Assembly: GCA_947474395.1 (NCBI GenBank) | Contig: CANJID010000020.1 | Span: 1-55,697 of the forward strand | Reading direction: 5' to 3' | DNA length: 55,697 nucleotides | From: Caulobacterales bacterium | GTDB taxonomy: Bacteria; Pseudomonadota; Alphaproteobacteria; Caulobacterales; Caulobacteraceae | Shown here: positions 36,867-44,798 of the stretch, in pieces | Numbering within the stretch: the stretch's first letter is position 1 | Layout of the letters: every line of letters begins with the position of its first letter | Translations under genes and position numbers: made by a program | The notes under the pieces: model-generated | Told to the model about the DNA's origin: nothing | Databases searched by the model: none | The model's input: only the letters and a program-made list of their open reading frames with translations

Positions 36867-38240
36867 CTAAAAAGTCGCCAGCAGGCTGAGCGCCAGGAAG
36901 CTGGAGTTTCCGCCCGCAGGGGCGTCGGGCGCGGTCTTCAGGAAACGGCCCTTGATCAGATAGGCGGCGTTGGCCTCCAGCCGCAGCCGGTCCTGCGCCA
37001 GCCAGTAGCGGACGCGCGCGTCGACGTCGTGGCCCGCGAAATTGCCCGAGGCCCCCGTCGGATCGCGCACCCCCGTGAAGGAGAAGGCGTCGGTGCGCGA
37101 AGCCAGCCACAGCGCCTCGTAGTGCAGCAGGATGTCGGTGCGCCGGTTGGGGGTCAGCTCCAGGTGCACGCCCGGGGAGATGATGTTAGCCCGGCCGATG
37201 GCGAAGAACAGGCCGGGGACGCTGAAGTCCCCCCGCCGGCTGCCCAGCAGGGTGTCGAAGTGGCCGTAACTCGCCGCCCCGTGGTCGCCGCTGGCGTAGT
37301 CGTAGTCGACCTCGACGCGGGGGCGCCAGGCGCCGGCGAAGCTGTAGCCCACCTCGAAGTGCATGTAGGAGGCCGAGACGTCCAGGGGGACGGCGATCGG
37401 CGACAGGCTGTCGCGAATGGTCCCGTACTGGTAGCCGCCCTCGAACTCGAAGTCGAAGCGCCCTGGCGCGGGGTCGCGGATCAGGCGGGCGTCGGCGGTG
37501 CGCAGGTGGCGGTTGCGCGTCGGATGGCCGGGAAAGTCCCGCTCGTCCAGGCCGAGGTAGGTGACGTCCGCGGCGGTCCTGAACGGCAGGCCGGTCTTGG
37601 TGACGATCCCGCCCCAGAGCCTCAGGTCATTGCTTTCGCGGTCGAAGGCGATCTCGTTCTTCAGCAGGGAGGGGATGTCGTCCGGCAGGCGGACCTGGGG
37701 CAGGGTGTAGACCAGGGTGGCGGTCAGGCCGGCCCTCGGCGCGGCGATGTCGACCCGCGCGCCGGTGTAGCTGTTGCTGGTGTTGCGGAAGTCGTCCCCC
37801 GCGATTAGCCGGCGCGAACCCAGGAGCATGGTGAAGCGGCCCGCCTGCACCGTGGCGGTGGTGTCGGGGCCCAGCGGCCCCCGCAGGCCCGCCTGGACAT
37901 AGGCCTCGGTGAGCTCGACCGCGTTGACGTCGTAGGTGGAGAGGGGGCTGCCGCCGTTGGCTCCGTAGGCGCGGCTGTCCTGCAAGGTCCCGACGACCTT
38001 GACCGAGCCCTTGTCGTATTCGGCCGTCACCCCGGTGCGGACGGCGACCAGGGTGTCGCCCTTGTTGAGGCCGGTGCGCGGCTGGTTGCCGATGGTCTCG
38101 TAGCGGACCCGCGCGCTGCCGGTGAGCTTCAGTCCCTCGGTGGCCTTTGGGGCGGCTTCGGCCGCCGCGGCCGTCGTGGGGCCGAGGGCGGGGAGCGCCA
38201 GGAGGGCGAGCCACAGAAGACCGGCGCGCGGTCGGCGCAT
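36867..38240 (-). CDS. Alginate-export-family outer-membrane porin
   Basis: A 457-residue protein with a signal peptide (cleavage near AAA-AEAAP), then a beta-barrel of the alginate_exp type: SARVRYETIGNQPRTGLN, QAGRFTMLLGSRRLIAGDDF, VEVDYDYASGDHG and the terminal Phe (LSLLATF) used by the BAM complex. Family members are anion-selective 18-strand channels; some export alginate and many are simply of unknown substrate. No alginate synthesis genes are here, so the name is by family only. Confidence 0.87.
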   Translation of the reverse strand: MRRPRAGLLWLALLALPALGPTTAAAAEAAPKATEGLKLTGSARVRYETIGNQPRTGLNKGDTLVAVRTGVTAEYDKGSVKVVGTLQDSRAYGANGGSPLSTYDVNAVELTEAYVQAGLRGPLGPDTTATVQAGRFTMLLGSRRLIAGDDFRNTSNSYTGARVDIAAPRAGLTATLVYTLPQVRLPDDIPSLLKNEIAFDRESNDLRLWGGIVTKTGLPFRTAADVTYLGLDERDFPGHPTRNRHLRTADARLIRDPAPGRFDFEFEGGYQYGTIRDSLSPIAVPLDVSASYMHFEVGYSFAGAWRPRVEVDYDYASGDHGAASYGHFDTLLGSRRGDFSVPGLFFAIGRANIISPGVHLELTPNRRTDILLHYEALWLASRTDAFSFTGVRDPTGASGNFAGHDVDARVRYWLAQDRLRLEANAAYLIKGRFLKTAPDAPAGGNSSFLALSLLATF

Positions 38241-38347
38241 GCAAACTCCTCAGCGCGGCGGCGCCCTCCGCCTGCGCCGCTCGTCAAGGCAGGGGAGACC
38301 GATCCGGTAAGGACTTTGTTAACCGTGCGGGGCCCGGGCCCCCGAGG

Positions 38348-38530
38348 TCATTGGGTGGCGAAAAGGGCGAACAGGCTGGCGACGCCCAGGATCAGGGCGA
38401 CGAAACCCGCCAGCATCAGGCCGACGCCCGATCCTTCGGCATTGCCGGTCACGAAGGCGGTGGCGACGGCGGCGAAGCCGGCGACGGCGACCAGGCCGCC
38501 TCCAACGGTGACGATCTTGCGGTTTCCCAT
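38348..38530 (-). CDS. Small two-helix membrane protein, unknown
   Basis: A 60-residue product (MGNRKIVTVGGGLVAVAGFA onward) with two hydrophobic helices (about 7-26 and 36-57) linked by NAEGSGVG. The ATG is at 38528-38530. It stands alone between the porin and the HNH gene. The 233 bases upstream of it hold no other gene that I can support. No family recognised. Confidence 0.55.
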   Translation of the reverse strand: MGNRKIVTVGGGLVAVAGFAAVATAFVTGNAEGSGVGLMLAGFVALILGVASLFALFATQ

Positions 38531-38763
38531 GACGGTCTTCCAAACTAGGGGCGGCGACTCTGCAAGAGCCAATAGGTTCTCAGGCAAGTACGGGCGTCCG
38601 GCGTCCGCCCCTCTATCGAGGGCGCTGCGGCGTGACCATCCACTAGAGGAATCCCGGCCGCCGGTCGATTCCCGCCCGCCGCCGCGGGCCCCGATCCTTC
38701 GCCCCCGGCTCTGCTCACCACCGAGCCGGGGGTCGGCTACCGCTGGATGGGCTGAGCGCGCCC

Positions 38764-39324
38764 TTAAGCCTCCAGCTCGATGTCCCAGTAGAGGTAGTCG
38801 AGCCAGCTGGCGTGCAGGTGGTTCGGGGGGAAGCGGCGCCCCAGGTCCTGCAGCTGGTGCATGGTCGGGCGGCGCGCCGGCTTGGCGGGGAACATGTGCG
38901 CCTCGCGGGGGGTGCGCCCGCCCTTGGTCAGGTTGCAGGGGGCGCAGGCGGTGACGATGTTCTCCCAGGTGGTGCGCCCGCCCCGCGAGCGCGGGACGAT
39001 GTGGTCGAAGGTCAGCTCCTCCCCCGCCCCGCAGTACTGGCAGGCGAAGGAGTCGCGCAGGAAGAGGTTGAACCTCGTGAAGGCCGGCGCCCGGTCCTGG
39101 GCCACGTAATGCTTGAGGGCCACCACGCTGGGCAGGGCCATCTCGAAGGTCGGGGAGCGGACCACCTGGTCGTAGGTCGAGACCACCTCGACCCGCTCCA
39201 GGAACACGGCCTTGATCACCTCCTGCCAGGGCCACAGCGACAGGGGATAGTAGGACAGGGGCCGGAAGTCGGCGTTCAGCACGAGGGCGGGCGATCCCGA
39301 CGGCGGGCGGCTAAGCACCTGCAT
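38764..39324 (-). CDS. HNH endonuclease family protein
   Basis: A 186-residue protein with an HNH nuclease fold: two zinc-binding CxxC pairs (FACQYCGAG and CAPCN) around the catalytic motif LTFDHIVPRSRGGRTTWENIV. The N-terminal ALVLNADFRPLSYYPLSLWP is typical of a widespread chromosomal HNH family not tied to phage or restriction systems. The biological role is unknown; no methylase or restriction partner is adjacent. Confidence 0.9.
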   Translation of the reverse strand: MQVLSRPPSGSPALVLNADFRPLSYYPLSLWPWQEVIKAVFLERVEVVSTYDQVVRSPTFEMALPSVVALKHYVAQDRAPAFTRFNLFLRDSFACQYCGAGEELTFDHIVPRSRGGRTTWENIVTACAPCNLTKGGRTPREAHMFPAKPARRPTMHQLQDLGRRFPPNHLHASWLDYLYWDIELEA

Positions 39325-39492
39325 CGGACGACCCTTCGGCCCTCGGCGAGCCTTGATCTATTACGCGGACGCCACTGAAGACGAGGACCTCCTCGAGTGG
39401 GATGCAAGCGTCAGAATCGCTTCTCTTGCGACGAAGCGTGGCCGGTATAGGCGATTTTGCAAGACACCTCCATGACGCGTGGAGCGGCCTGC

Positions 39493-40188
39493 CTAAGGCT
39501 TGCGCACGGTTTCCGCCGGGGCCCAGCCGCGGAATTTCCCGGCGAAGGCGCTTCGCAGGAAGCTGTCGCCCAGGGCCAGGGCGTCCTCGGCGATGGTGTG
39601 GCCGGCGCCGGGGCTGATCCGCCACATACACGGCGTCCGGGCGGCGGCGAGGCCGTCGATGGTGGCGAAGAGGCCGCCGATGGGGATGACGTCGTCGCGG
39701 TCCCCGTGGGCCAGGGCGATGGGCGGGCGGCTCTTGATCTCGGCGGCGAGGGTCTCGGGCGCGGCCAGCAAGCCCGAATAGCCGAGGATGGCGCCGAGCG
39801 GCTCGGGACGGCGCAGGCCCACATGCAGGGACATCATGGTCCCCTGGCTGAAGCCGACCAGGGCGCAGTCGGCGGCCGTCAGGCGGTAGCGCGTCAGCTC
39901 GGCGTCGATGAAGCGGTCCAGGCTCGAGGCGGCGCTACGAACGCCCGCGCCCATCAGGTGCGGGTCGAGGCGCGAGATCGGGAACCACTGGTATCCGCCC
40001 GGATAGCCGGGGACGGGCTCGGGGGCGTTGGGCGCGACGAACACCGCGTCGGGCAGGGCGCGGGAGAGGTAGGGCGCGAGGCCGATCAGGTCCTGGCCGT
40101 TGGAGCCGTAGCCGTGGGCCAGGATCACCAGTTTCTTGGCCGCCCCGCCGTTCGCCGGCGGCATGCGCGGCCCGTCCAGACGCAGCAT
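39493..40188 (-). CDS. Phospholipase/carboxylesterase family alpha/beta hydrolase
   Basis: A 231-residue serine esterase of the acyl-protein-thioesterase-like family. It has LAHGYGSNGQDLI (oxyanion region), the nucleophile elbow GFSQGTMMS, Asp in AHGDRDDVIPI and His in GAGHTIAED. The ATG at 40186-40188 overlaps the stop of the upstream glycosylase gene by one base (TGATG). The frame is open further upstream inside that gene, which I reject. Substrate is probably a short-chain ester. Confidence 0.9.
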   Translation of the reverse strand: MLRLDGPRMPPANGGAAKKLVILAHGYGSNGQDLIGLAPYLSRALPDAVFVAPNAPEPVPGYPGGYQWFPISRLDPHLMGAGVRSAASSLDRFIDAELTRYRLTAADCALVGFSQGTMMSLHVGLRRPEPLGAILGYSGLLAAPETLAAEIKSRPPIALAHGDRDDVIPIGGLFATIDGLAAARTPCMWRISPGAGHTIAEDALALGDSFLRSAFAGKFRGWAPAETVRKP

Positions 40189-40841
40189 CAGATACTCCCT
40201 GCAGGCAGGGAGACCTCGCCCCGCCGAACCATGCCGTAATAGGCCCACAGCAGGTGGGCGGCCACCCCGCGAAAGGGGCGCCACGCTTCCGCGCGGGCGT
40301 AGAGGGATTTTTCGTTCAGGCGCGCGGGCGCGGCCTCGGCCATGCGCACCGCCTCCTGCAGGGCGACGTCGCCGGCGGGGAACACGTCCAGCCGACCCTC
40401 GCAGAACATCAGGTAGGTCTCGGCCGTCCAGCGGCCCACGCCTTTGATCGCGGTGAGCGCCGCGACGGCGTCCTCGTCGGAAAGATTGGGAAGATTGTCG
40501 AAGTCGAAGCCCGCGTCGGCGATCGCCCGGGCGTAGCGGACCTTCTGTCCGGAGAGGCCGAAGCTGCGAAGCCCGGCCTCGTCCATTGCCAGCACCGTTT
40601 GCGGCGTGACAACGACGAGGCCGGCCTCGAACCGCCCCCAGATCGCCGCCGCGGCGGCGACCGAGACCTGTTGCTCGACGACCATTTTCACCAGGCCCGC
40701 GAAACCCGCGGGCCGGATGCGCCACTCGAATTCAGGAACCGCCGCGTCCGCCGCGGCCAGGGCCGGATCCAGCGCCGATAGTTCGGCGCGGGCAGTTTTC
40801 AGTTGGGCGGGGCGAGGGGCGGACACCGCCCCTCTATCCAT
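40188..40841 (-). CDS. DNA-3-methyladenine glycosylase II (AlkA-type, HhH-GPD)
   Basis: Base-excision repair glycosylase removing alkylated bases. The 217-residue product has the helix-hairpin-helix GPD motif: LTAIKGVGRWTAETYLMF, then the catalytic Asp in GRLDVFPAGDVALQ. It lacks the N-terminal extra domain of Escherichia coli AlkA, as many short homologues do. Translationally coupled to the esterase downstream. Confidence 0.92.
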   Translation of the reverse strand: MDRGAVSAPRPAQLKTARAELSALDPALAAADAAVPEFEWRIRPAGFAGLVKMVVEQQVSVAAAAAIWGRFEAGLVVVTPQTVLAMDEAGLRSFGLSGQKVRYARAIADAGFDFDNLPNLSDEDAVAALTAIKGVGRWTAETYLMFCEGRLDVFPAGDVALQEAVRMAEAAPARLNEKSLYARAEAWRPFRGVAAHLLWAYYGMVRRGEVSLPAGSI

Positions 40842-40872
40842 TGCGGCCCATCACCCCGCAAGGGCGCTTCGC

Positions 40873-40980
40873 TTAGCCCAGAAGGACCAGAGCGAAGGCC
40901 GAGGTGAGGCCCAGACCGAGCATCAGGATCTGGCCGAAGCCGTCCAGAGCGCGTTCGACCTTCACAAGATTGGTAGCCAT
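40873..40980 (-). CDS. 35-residue membrane peptide
   Basis: ATG at 40978-40980 and TAA at 40873-40875 encode MATNLVKVERALDGFGQILM and a further 15 residues (one hydrophobic helix, about 16-34, ending LVLLG). GGAG lies 9 bases before the ATG, and a near-consensus promoter lies upstream (41047-41074). It is divergent from a TetR gene. No family recognised; the strong signals argue that it is a real gene. Confidence 0.62.
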   Translation of the reverse strand: MATNLVKVERALDGFGQILMLGLGLTSAFALVLLG

Positions 40981-41046
40981 TTCAATTCTCCAAAAAACAC
41001 ACACAAGAGGGGCGAGCCCCTTACCCACCCCGATCTTGACGCGGTT

Positions 41047-41074
41047 TAGATAAGAATGAACTAATCGATGTCAA
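41047..41074 (-). promoter_or_regulatory. Near-consensus housekeeping promoter of the 35-residue peptide gene
   Basis: On the minus strand TTGACA (41074-41069), 16 bases, then TATCTA (41052-41047). The leader of about 60 bases contains a small GGGGC/GCCCC hairpin (41009-41020). It is the best sigma-70-like match in the window. Confidence 0.65.
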
Positions 41075-41096
41075 GATTCTGGGCGACGTTTAGTTC
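41058..41096. promoter_or_regulatory. Inverted repeat GAACTAA-N25-TTAGTTC, candidate TetR operator
   Basis: Half-sites at 41058-41064 and 41090-41096 are perfect inverted repeats about three helical turns apart. The left half lies inside the spacer of the peptide-gene promoter and the right half is 22 bases before the TetR ATG, which suits control of both genes. Confidence 0.45.
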
Positions 41097-41117
41097 GGGT
41101 GTTAAGATGGGTGTTGC

Positions 41118-41726
41118 ATGAAGCCCACACGCGCCACCCCGAAGCCGTACCATCACGGCGACCTCCGGCGGGCCCTGATCGAGGCCTCCCGTCGGATTCT
41201 GGAAACCGAAGGCATCGCCGCCCTGTCCCTGCGGGCCGTGGCCCGCGAGGCCGGCGTCAGTCCTGCCGCCCCTTACCATCACTTCCGGGACCGGACCGAG
41301 CTGCTCTCCGAAGTGGCCCATGAGGGCACCGCGGAGCTGCTTGAGTCACTTAAGCGGGCGCGGGCCGAGAACAAGGCCGGGCGCGAACGGATGATCGCCG
41401 TCGGCGCGGCCTACGTCGGCTACGGCCTCAACAACCCGGCCCTCTACCGGCTGATGTTCGAGACCATCCGGGTGCTGGAAACCGGCCCCCTGCCGGTGGA
41501 TGTGCACGAATCCATCCCCGGCATCCTGGTGGACGCCTTCGCCGAGGCCATGCCCCCGGACGTCTCGCCCACGGACCGGCGCCTGGCCGGGATCGCCGGC
41601 TGGGCGGCCCTGCGCGGCCTGACCGACATCCTGCGCTACCGCCAGCTCGACCCGCTTAAGACCGAACTCGGCGGCGACGAGGGCTTCATCCGCGCCGTGC
41701 TCGAGCACCTCAGCTTCGGCCGGTGA
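41118..41726 (+). CDS. TetR/AcrR family transcriptional regulator
   Basis: A 202-residue repressor-type protein: HTH at about 12-60 (GIAALSLRAVAREAGVSPAAPYHHFRDRTELL) and a helical ligand domain of the WHG type (NNPALYRLMFETIRVLE; IAGWAALRGLTDIL). The divergent 35-residue peptide gene and the inverted repeat between them are its likely targets. The stop overlaps the gluQ start (GTGA), so gluQ is translated from the same mRNA. Confidence 0.92.
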   Translation: MKPTRATPKPYHHGDLRRALIEASRRILETEGIAALSLRAVAREAGVSPAAPYHHFRDRTELLSEVAHEGTAELLESLKRARAENKAGRERMIAVGAAYVGYGLNNPALYRLMFETIRVLETGPLPVDVHESIPGILVDAFAEAMPPDVSPTDRRLAGIAGWAALRGLTDILRYRQLDPLKTELGGDEGFIRAVLEHLSFGR

Positions 41727-42574
41727 GCCGCTTCACCACCCGCTTCGCTCCCTCGCCAACCGGCCTCTTACACCAGGGCCACGCCTTCTCCGCCCTGACC
41801 GCCTACCAGGCCGCGAAGGCTGCGGGCGGGCGCTTCCTGCTGCGGATCGAGGACATCGACACGACACGTGTGCGCCCGGCCTTCGAGGCGGCGATCTGCG
41901 AGGACCTCGCCTGGCTGGGCCTTGAGTGGGAAGAGCCGGTCCGCCGCCAGTCCGAGCACATGGGCGACTACGCCGCCGCCGTGGAGCGGCTGCGGGGACG
42001 CGACCTCGCCTACCGCTGCTTTCGCACCCGCCGCGAGGTGCTGGACGCCATGGCCAGCGCCCCCCATGGCCCGGAGGAGGTGTTCCGCGGAGGAGCCCTG
42101 CCGCAAGCGGAGGAGGCGGCCCTGATCGCCGAGGGCAAGCCCTTCGCCTGGCGGCTGTCCCTTGACCGGGCGCGGGAGGTGCTGGGGGCCGACTGGGATC
42201 GTTTGAGCTTCCTCGAGGAAGGCGCCGGCCCTGACGGCGAGACCGGCGAGATCCGCGCCGACCCCGGGCGTCTGGGCGACGTGGTCCTGGCCCGCAAGGA
42301 CGTGGGCGTGGCCTACCACCTGGCGGTGACGGTGGACGACGCCCTGCAGGGGGTGACCCATGTGGTGCGGGGAAACGACCTGTTCGAGGCGGCCCACATC
42401 CAGCGCTTGCTGCAGGCCCTGCTCGGCCTGCCCGCCCAGGTCTATCGCCACCACCGCCTGCTACTGGGCCTCGACGGCAAGCGCCTGGCCAAGCGCAACG
42501 GAGCGGAGTCCCTGGCGGAGCTGCGCACGCGGGGCGTGACGGCGCCCGAGGTCCGGCGGGAACTGGGGTTCTGA
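41723..42574 (+). CDS. gluQ: Glutamyl-Q tRNA(Asp) synthetase
   Basis: A 283-residue truncated glutamyl-tRNA synthetase paralogue without the anticodon-binding domain; it charges the queuosine base of tRNA-Asp with glutamate. Seen are the HIGH-like APSPTGLLHQGHAFS, the LLRIEDID motif and the KMSKS-like GKRLAKRNGA. The start is GTG at 41723, overlapping the TetR stop by 4 bases, so the family's usual partner dksA is absent here. Confidence 0.94.
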   Translation: MSRFTTRFAPSPTGLLHQGHAFSALTAYQAAKAAGGRFLLRIEDIDTTRVRPAFEAAICEDLAWLGLEWEEPVRRQSEHMGDYAAAVERLRGRDLAYRCFRTRREVLDAMASAPHGPEEVFRGGALPQAEEAALIAEGKPFAWRLSLDRAREVLGADWDRLSFLEEGAGPDGETGEIRADPGRLGDVVLARKDVGVAYHLAVTVDDALQGVTHVVRGNDLFEAAHIQRLLQALLGLPAQVYRHHRLLLGLDGKRLAKRNGAESLAELRTRGVTAPEVRRELGF

Positions 42575-42582
42575 AATGCGAA

Positions 42583-42610
42583 ACGGGCGCCGGCTCGCGC
42601 CGACGCCCGT
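42583..42610 (-). terminator. Stem-loop between gluQ and the cold-shock gene
   Basis: ACGGGCG (42583-42589) pairs with CGCCCGT (42604-42610), with GCCGGC inside the loop. On the minus strand it is followed by TTCGCATTT. It sits between two convergent genes and probably ends the cold-shock transcript. Confidence 0.55.
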
Positions 42611-42635
42611 CCGAAGTCCGTGGCCCTTCGAAGCC

Positions 42636-42839
42636 TTAGAGGGCCTTGAGGTTCACCGCGGCGGTGCGGCCGCGTTCTTCCTGCATGTCGTAGGATACGC
42701 GCTGACCTTCATTGAGGCTGCGCATGCCCGCCTTCTCCACGGCGCTGATGTGCACGAACACATCGGAGCCGCCGGCTTCGGGCTGGATGAAGCCGAAGCC
42801 CTTGGTGCTGTTGAACCATTTGACCGTACCGTTGGCCAT
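42636..42839 (-). CDS. Cold-shock domain protein (CspA family)
   Basis: A 67-residue single cold-shock domain with RNP1 GFGFIQ and RNP2 DVFVHIS, preceded by the typical [13 protein letters not shown] start. It binds single-stranded nucleic acids. The frame is open upstream to 43067, but the ATG at 42837-42839 with GGAGACACC before it gives the family length. The upstream 150-base leader is long, as in cold-regulated csp genes. Confidence 0.96.
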   Translation of the reverse strand: MANGTVKWFNSTKGFGFIQPEAGGSDVFVHISAVEKAGMRSLNEGQRVSYDMQEERGRTAAVNLKAL

Positions 42840-42992
42840 GTGGGTGTCTCCTGAACTCACCGTTCCAGATATGCGGTCGGCGAGACGCCTTCCGCGGGTC
42901 GACAACATCAATTTCTGGGTAGCGGCGGTTCCGGCCGGGGCGGGCCCCGAACGAGACGTGTCGGTAGGCCAAGACATCGAGTTGCGGGCAAA

Positions 42993-43021
42993 AATGTGCC
43001 TGCGACGCTTGCGACGGTCAA
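42993..43021 (-). promoter_or_regulatory. Candidate promoter of the cold-shock gene
   Basis: On the minus strand TTGACC (43021-43016), 17 bases, then CACATT (42998-42993). It would give a leader of about 150 bases. The -10 is weak, so this is tentative. Confidence 0.3.
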
Positions 43022-43063
43022 TCCAAAAATCCAGGCGAAATCCCTGGCCCGGTATGGCCTCGC

Positions 43064-43825
43064 TCACCGGCAGAAGCGGTCCGGCCCCATGTCCAGGTGA
43101 AGGTGCGCGGCGTGGGCGCGATTGTACTGGGGCGACAGGGTGGTGTGGAAAATCTGGCAGGCCCCGCCGTAGACCGTGTGGACGAAGGCGGACTCAGCTC
43201 CGTTGCCCTTCCAGCTCTTCTCGATCGACAGGGTGCGCCCGTCGGCCAGGCGGAAACCGGCCACGTCGATGGCGTCGGCGCGGGAGTGGGCGCTAGGGGC
43301 GATGGCGGCCTCGCTGCGCATGCGCCGGCAGGTGTAGGTCCCCACATGGTCGAGCCCCACGGCCTCGGTCCCCAGGATGCGCCGCGCCGCCGGGACCACC
43401 GACTGCCGCTCCCACAGGACGAAGGCGGCGGCCATCGGACAGCTCATCAGGGGATTGGGGGTCTGCAGGGTCAGGTCCGCGTCGCCGAGGCGCACCGGAT
43501 TGGCCACCACGCAATAGTCCTGCTCGTCCTGGTAGGGCAGGGGACGGAAGGCGACGCCGTTGTCCGCCAGGAACGCGAGGCAGGTGGTCGGGTTGGCGGT
43601 GGCCTGCTCGAGCTTGTAGGCGGTGGCGAGGCCGATCGGGTCCGACAGCCGCAGGGGCTTCCAGGGCAGGTCCTGGGCCGGGGCGTAGGCGTTGACCGCG
43701 CCGAACAGCAGCATGACCCCGAAGAAGAGATCGAGCAGGACGTCCAGGCGCATGAGCGTCGACGCCCACAGCCGGCGCAGGAGCCGGCGGGCCAAGCTGA
43801 GGACCTGTTCCACCCGCTCGTGCAT
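43064..43825 (-). CDS. Extensin-like C-terminal domain protein (copy 1)
   Basis: A 253-residue protein with one N-terminal membrane helix (about 28-46) and a periplasmic extensin-like domain with four to six Cys. It has [12 protein letters not shown] and [13 protein letters not shown], the HxxxxxxD and HxH pattern of LAS-type metallopeptidases that cut peptidoglycan peptides; enzyme activity has not been shown for the family as far as I know. The adjacent upstream gene (43889) is a paralogue with the same layout. Confidence 0.87.
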   Translation of the reverse strand: MHERVEQVLSLARRLLRRLWASTLMRLDVLLDLFFGVMLLFGAVNAYAPAQDLPWKPLRLSDPIGLATAYKLEQATANPTTCLAFLADNGVAFRPLPYQDEQDYCVVANPVRLGDADLTLQTPNPLMSCPMAAAFVLWERQSVVPAARRILGTEAVGLDHVGTYTCRRMRSEAAIAPSAHSRADAIDVAGFRLADGRTLSIEKSWKGNGAESAFVHTVYGGACQIFHTTLSPQYNRAHAAHLHLDMGPDRFCR

Positions 43826-43888
43826 CGGGGACTGGTAGCAAACCGAGAGGCCGTGCGCGCGCCGCCTTCCCCTGGCAGGAGAAGATCG

Positions 43889-44590
43889 TCAGCGGCAGAG
43901 GCTGTAGGGGCTGAGGTCGAGGTGCAGGTGGTTGTGGTGGGCCGCGTTGTAGTCGGGGGAGAGCACCGCCCCGAAGAGGCCGCAGCCTCCGTCCCGCACC
44001 CGGCGCAGGAAGGCCGCCTCGGGCCCGCCCTTGTTCCAGCCTTCCAGGACCGTGACGCGCCGCCCATCGGCGAGGCGGAAGGCGGCGATGTCGACGGCGG
44101 CCCCGCGGGCGTGCTCGCTCGGCCTGGCGCCGGGTTGGCCGTAGAGGGTGCGGCAGGAATAGGCCCCGAAATGCTCGACGCGGGCCAGGTCCGAGCCCAG
44201 CAACTCGCGCGCGGCAGGTTCGACCACCTGGCGCTCCCAAAGGGCGTAGCGGGCGGCGAGGGCGCAATCCATCACGGGCGGGGTGGAGAGGCGGGCCGCC
44301 CCGTCGCGAAGCTGCACCGCCCCGTCCAGTACGCAGAACCCTTGCGTCCTGTCGGCCACGGGGGAGAAGGCGATGCGGTTCTGCGCCAGGAAGGTCCGGC
44401 AGGTCCCCGGCTCATCCAACGCCCGGTCCAGCTTCCAGCGCGTCGCCAGCCCGACCGGCTGGTCCAGATTCAGGGGCTTCCACGGGACGTGCTGGGCCGG
44501 GACGTAGGCGTTCAGCACGCCGATCAGCAGCACGGCGGATGTCGCCGCCGTCAGCACCCCGGCGAGGAACTCCGCGAGGGGGCGGCTCAT
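43889..44590 (-). CDS. Extensin-like C-terminal domain protein (copy 2)
   Basis: A 233-residue paralogue of the neighbouring protein: N-terminal membrane helix (about 8-28), the shared YVPAQHVPWKPLNLDQPVGLA region, HARGAAVDIAAF and NHLHLDLSPYSLC. The start chosen is the ATG at 44588-44590; an ATG at 44635 would add 15 residues ahead of the helix. The two copies are 63 bases apart and clearly arose by tandem duplication, now well diverged. Confidence 0.86.
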   Translation of the reverse strand: MSRPLAEFLAGVLTAATSAVLLIGVLNAYVPAQHVPWKPLNLDQPVGLATRWKLDRALDEPGTCRTFLAQNRIAFSPVADRTQGFCVLDGAVQLRDGAARLSTPPVMDCALAARYALWERQVVEPAARELLGSDLARVEHFGAYSCRTLYGQPGARPSEHARGAAVDIAAFRLADGRRVTVLEGWNKGGPEAAFLRRVRDGGCGLFGAVLSPDYNAAHHNHLHLDLSPYSLCR

Positions 44591-44651
44591 GTGGATAGGC
44601 GACTTCACAGGAGGAGAACGGGTGAGCGCGGCCAAGGTTCGGCGGCGTAGT

Positions 44652-44790
44652 CGCTCCCCGTTTGGGGGAGCTGTCAGGCCGAACGGCCTGACAGAAGGGG
44701 CTCATGGGCGCGACGGCGAGGGGACAGCGCCCTTCAGCCCCTATCGTCGGCCCGTTCGGGCCGACACTTTCCCCAGAGGGGAAAGGACTG
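44652..44790. repeat. Repeat family C, copy 2 (reverse orientation)
   Basis: Read in reverse it shares with the copies at 26891 and 51699 the order: CCCCTCTGGGGAAAGTG, a variable hairpin, GGGGCTGAAGGGC, then AGGCCGTTCGGCCT and CAGCTCCCCC. It separates the extensin-like genes from the prephenate dehydrogenase gene. Confidence 0.82.
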
Positions 44791-44798
44791 GGTGGCAG

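Noticed and set aside
38640-38710. T-arm-like string GGTCGATTCCCGCC suggesting a tRNA
   Set aside because: No matching acceptor, D-arm or anticodon stem could be folded on either strand.
38764-39324. Restriction or defence system on the basis of the HNH endonuclease
   Set aside because: No methylase, helicase or other defence gene is adjacent; this HNH family is a common solitary chromosomal gene.
44613-44638. Third possible EcfG site (CGAAC-N16-CGTT on the minus strand) before the extensin-like pair
   Set aside because: The -35 carries a mismatch at its first base and the extensin-like genes are not known stress targets, so it is too weak to list.
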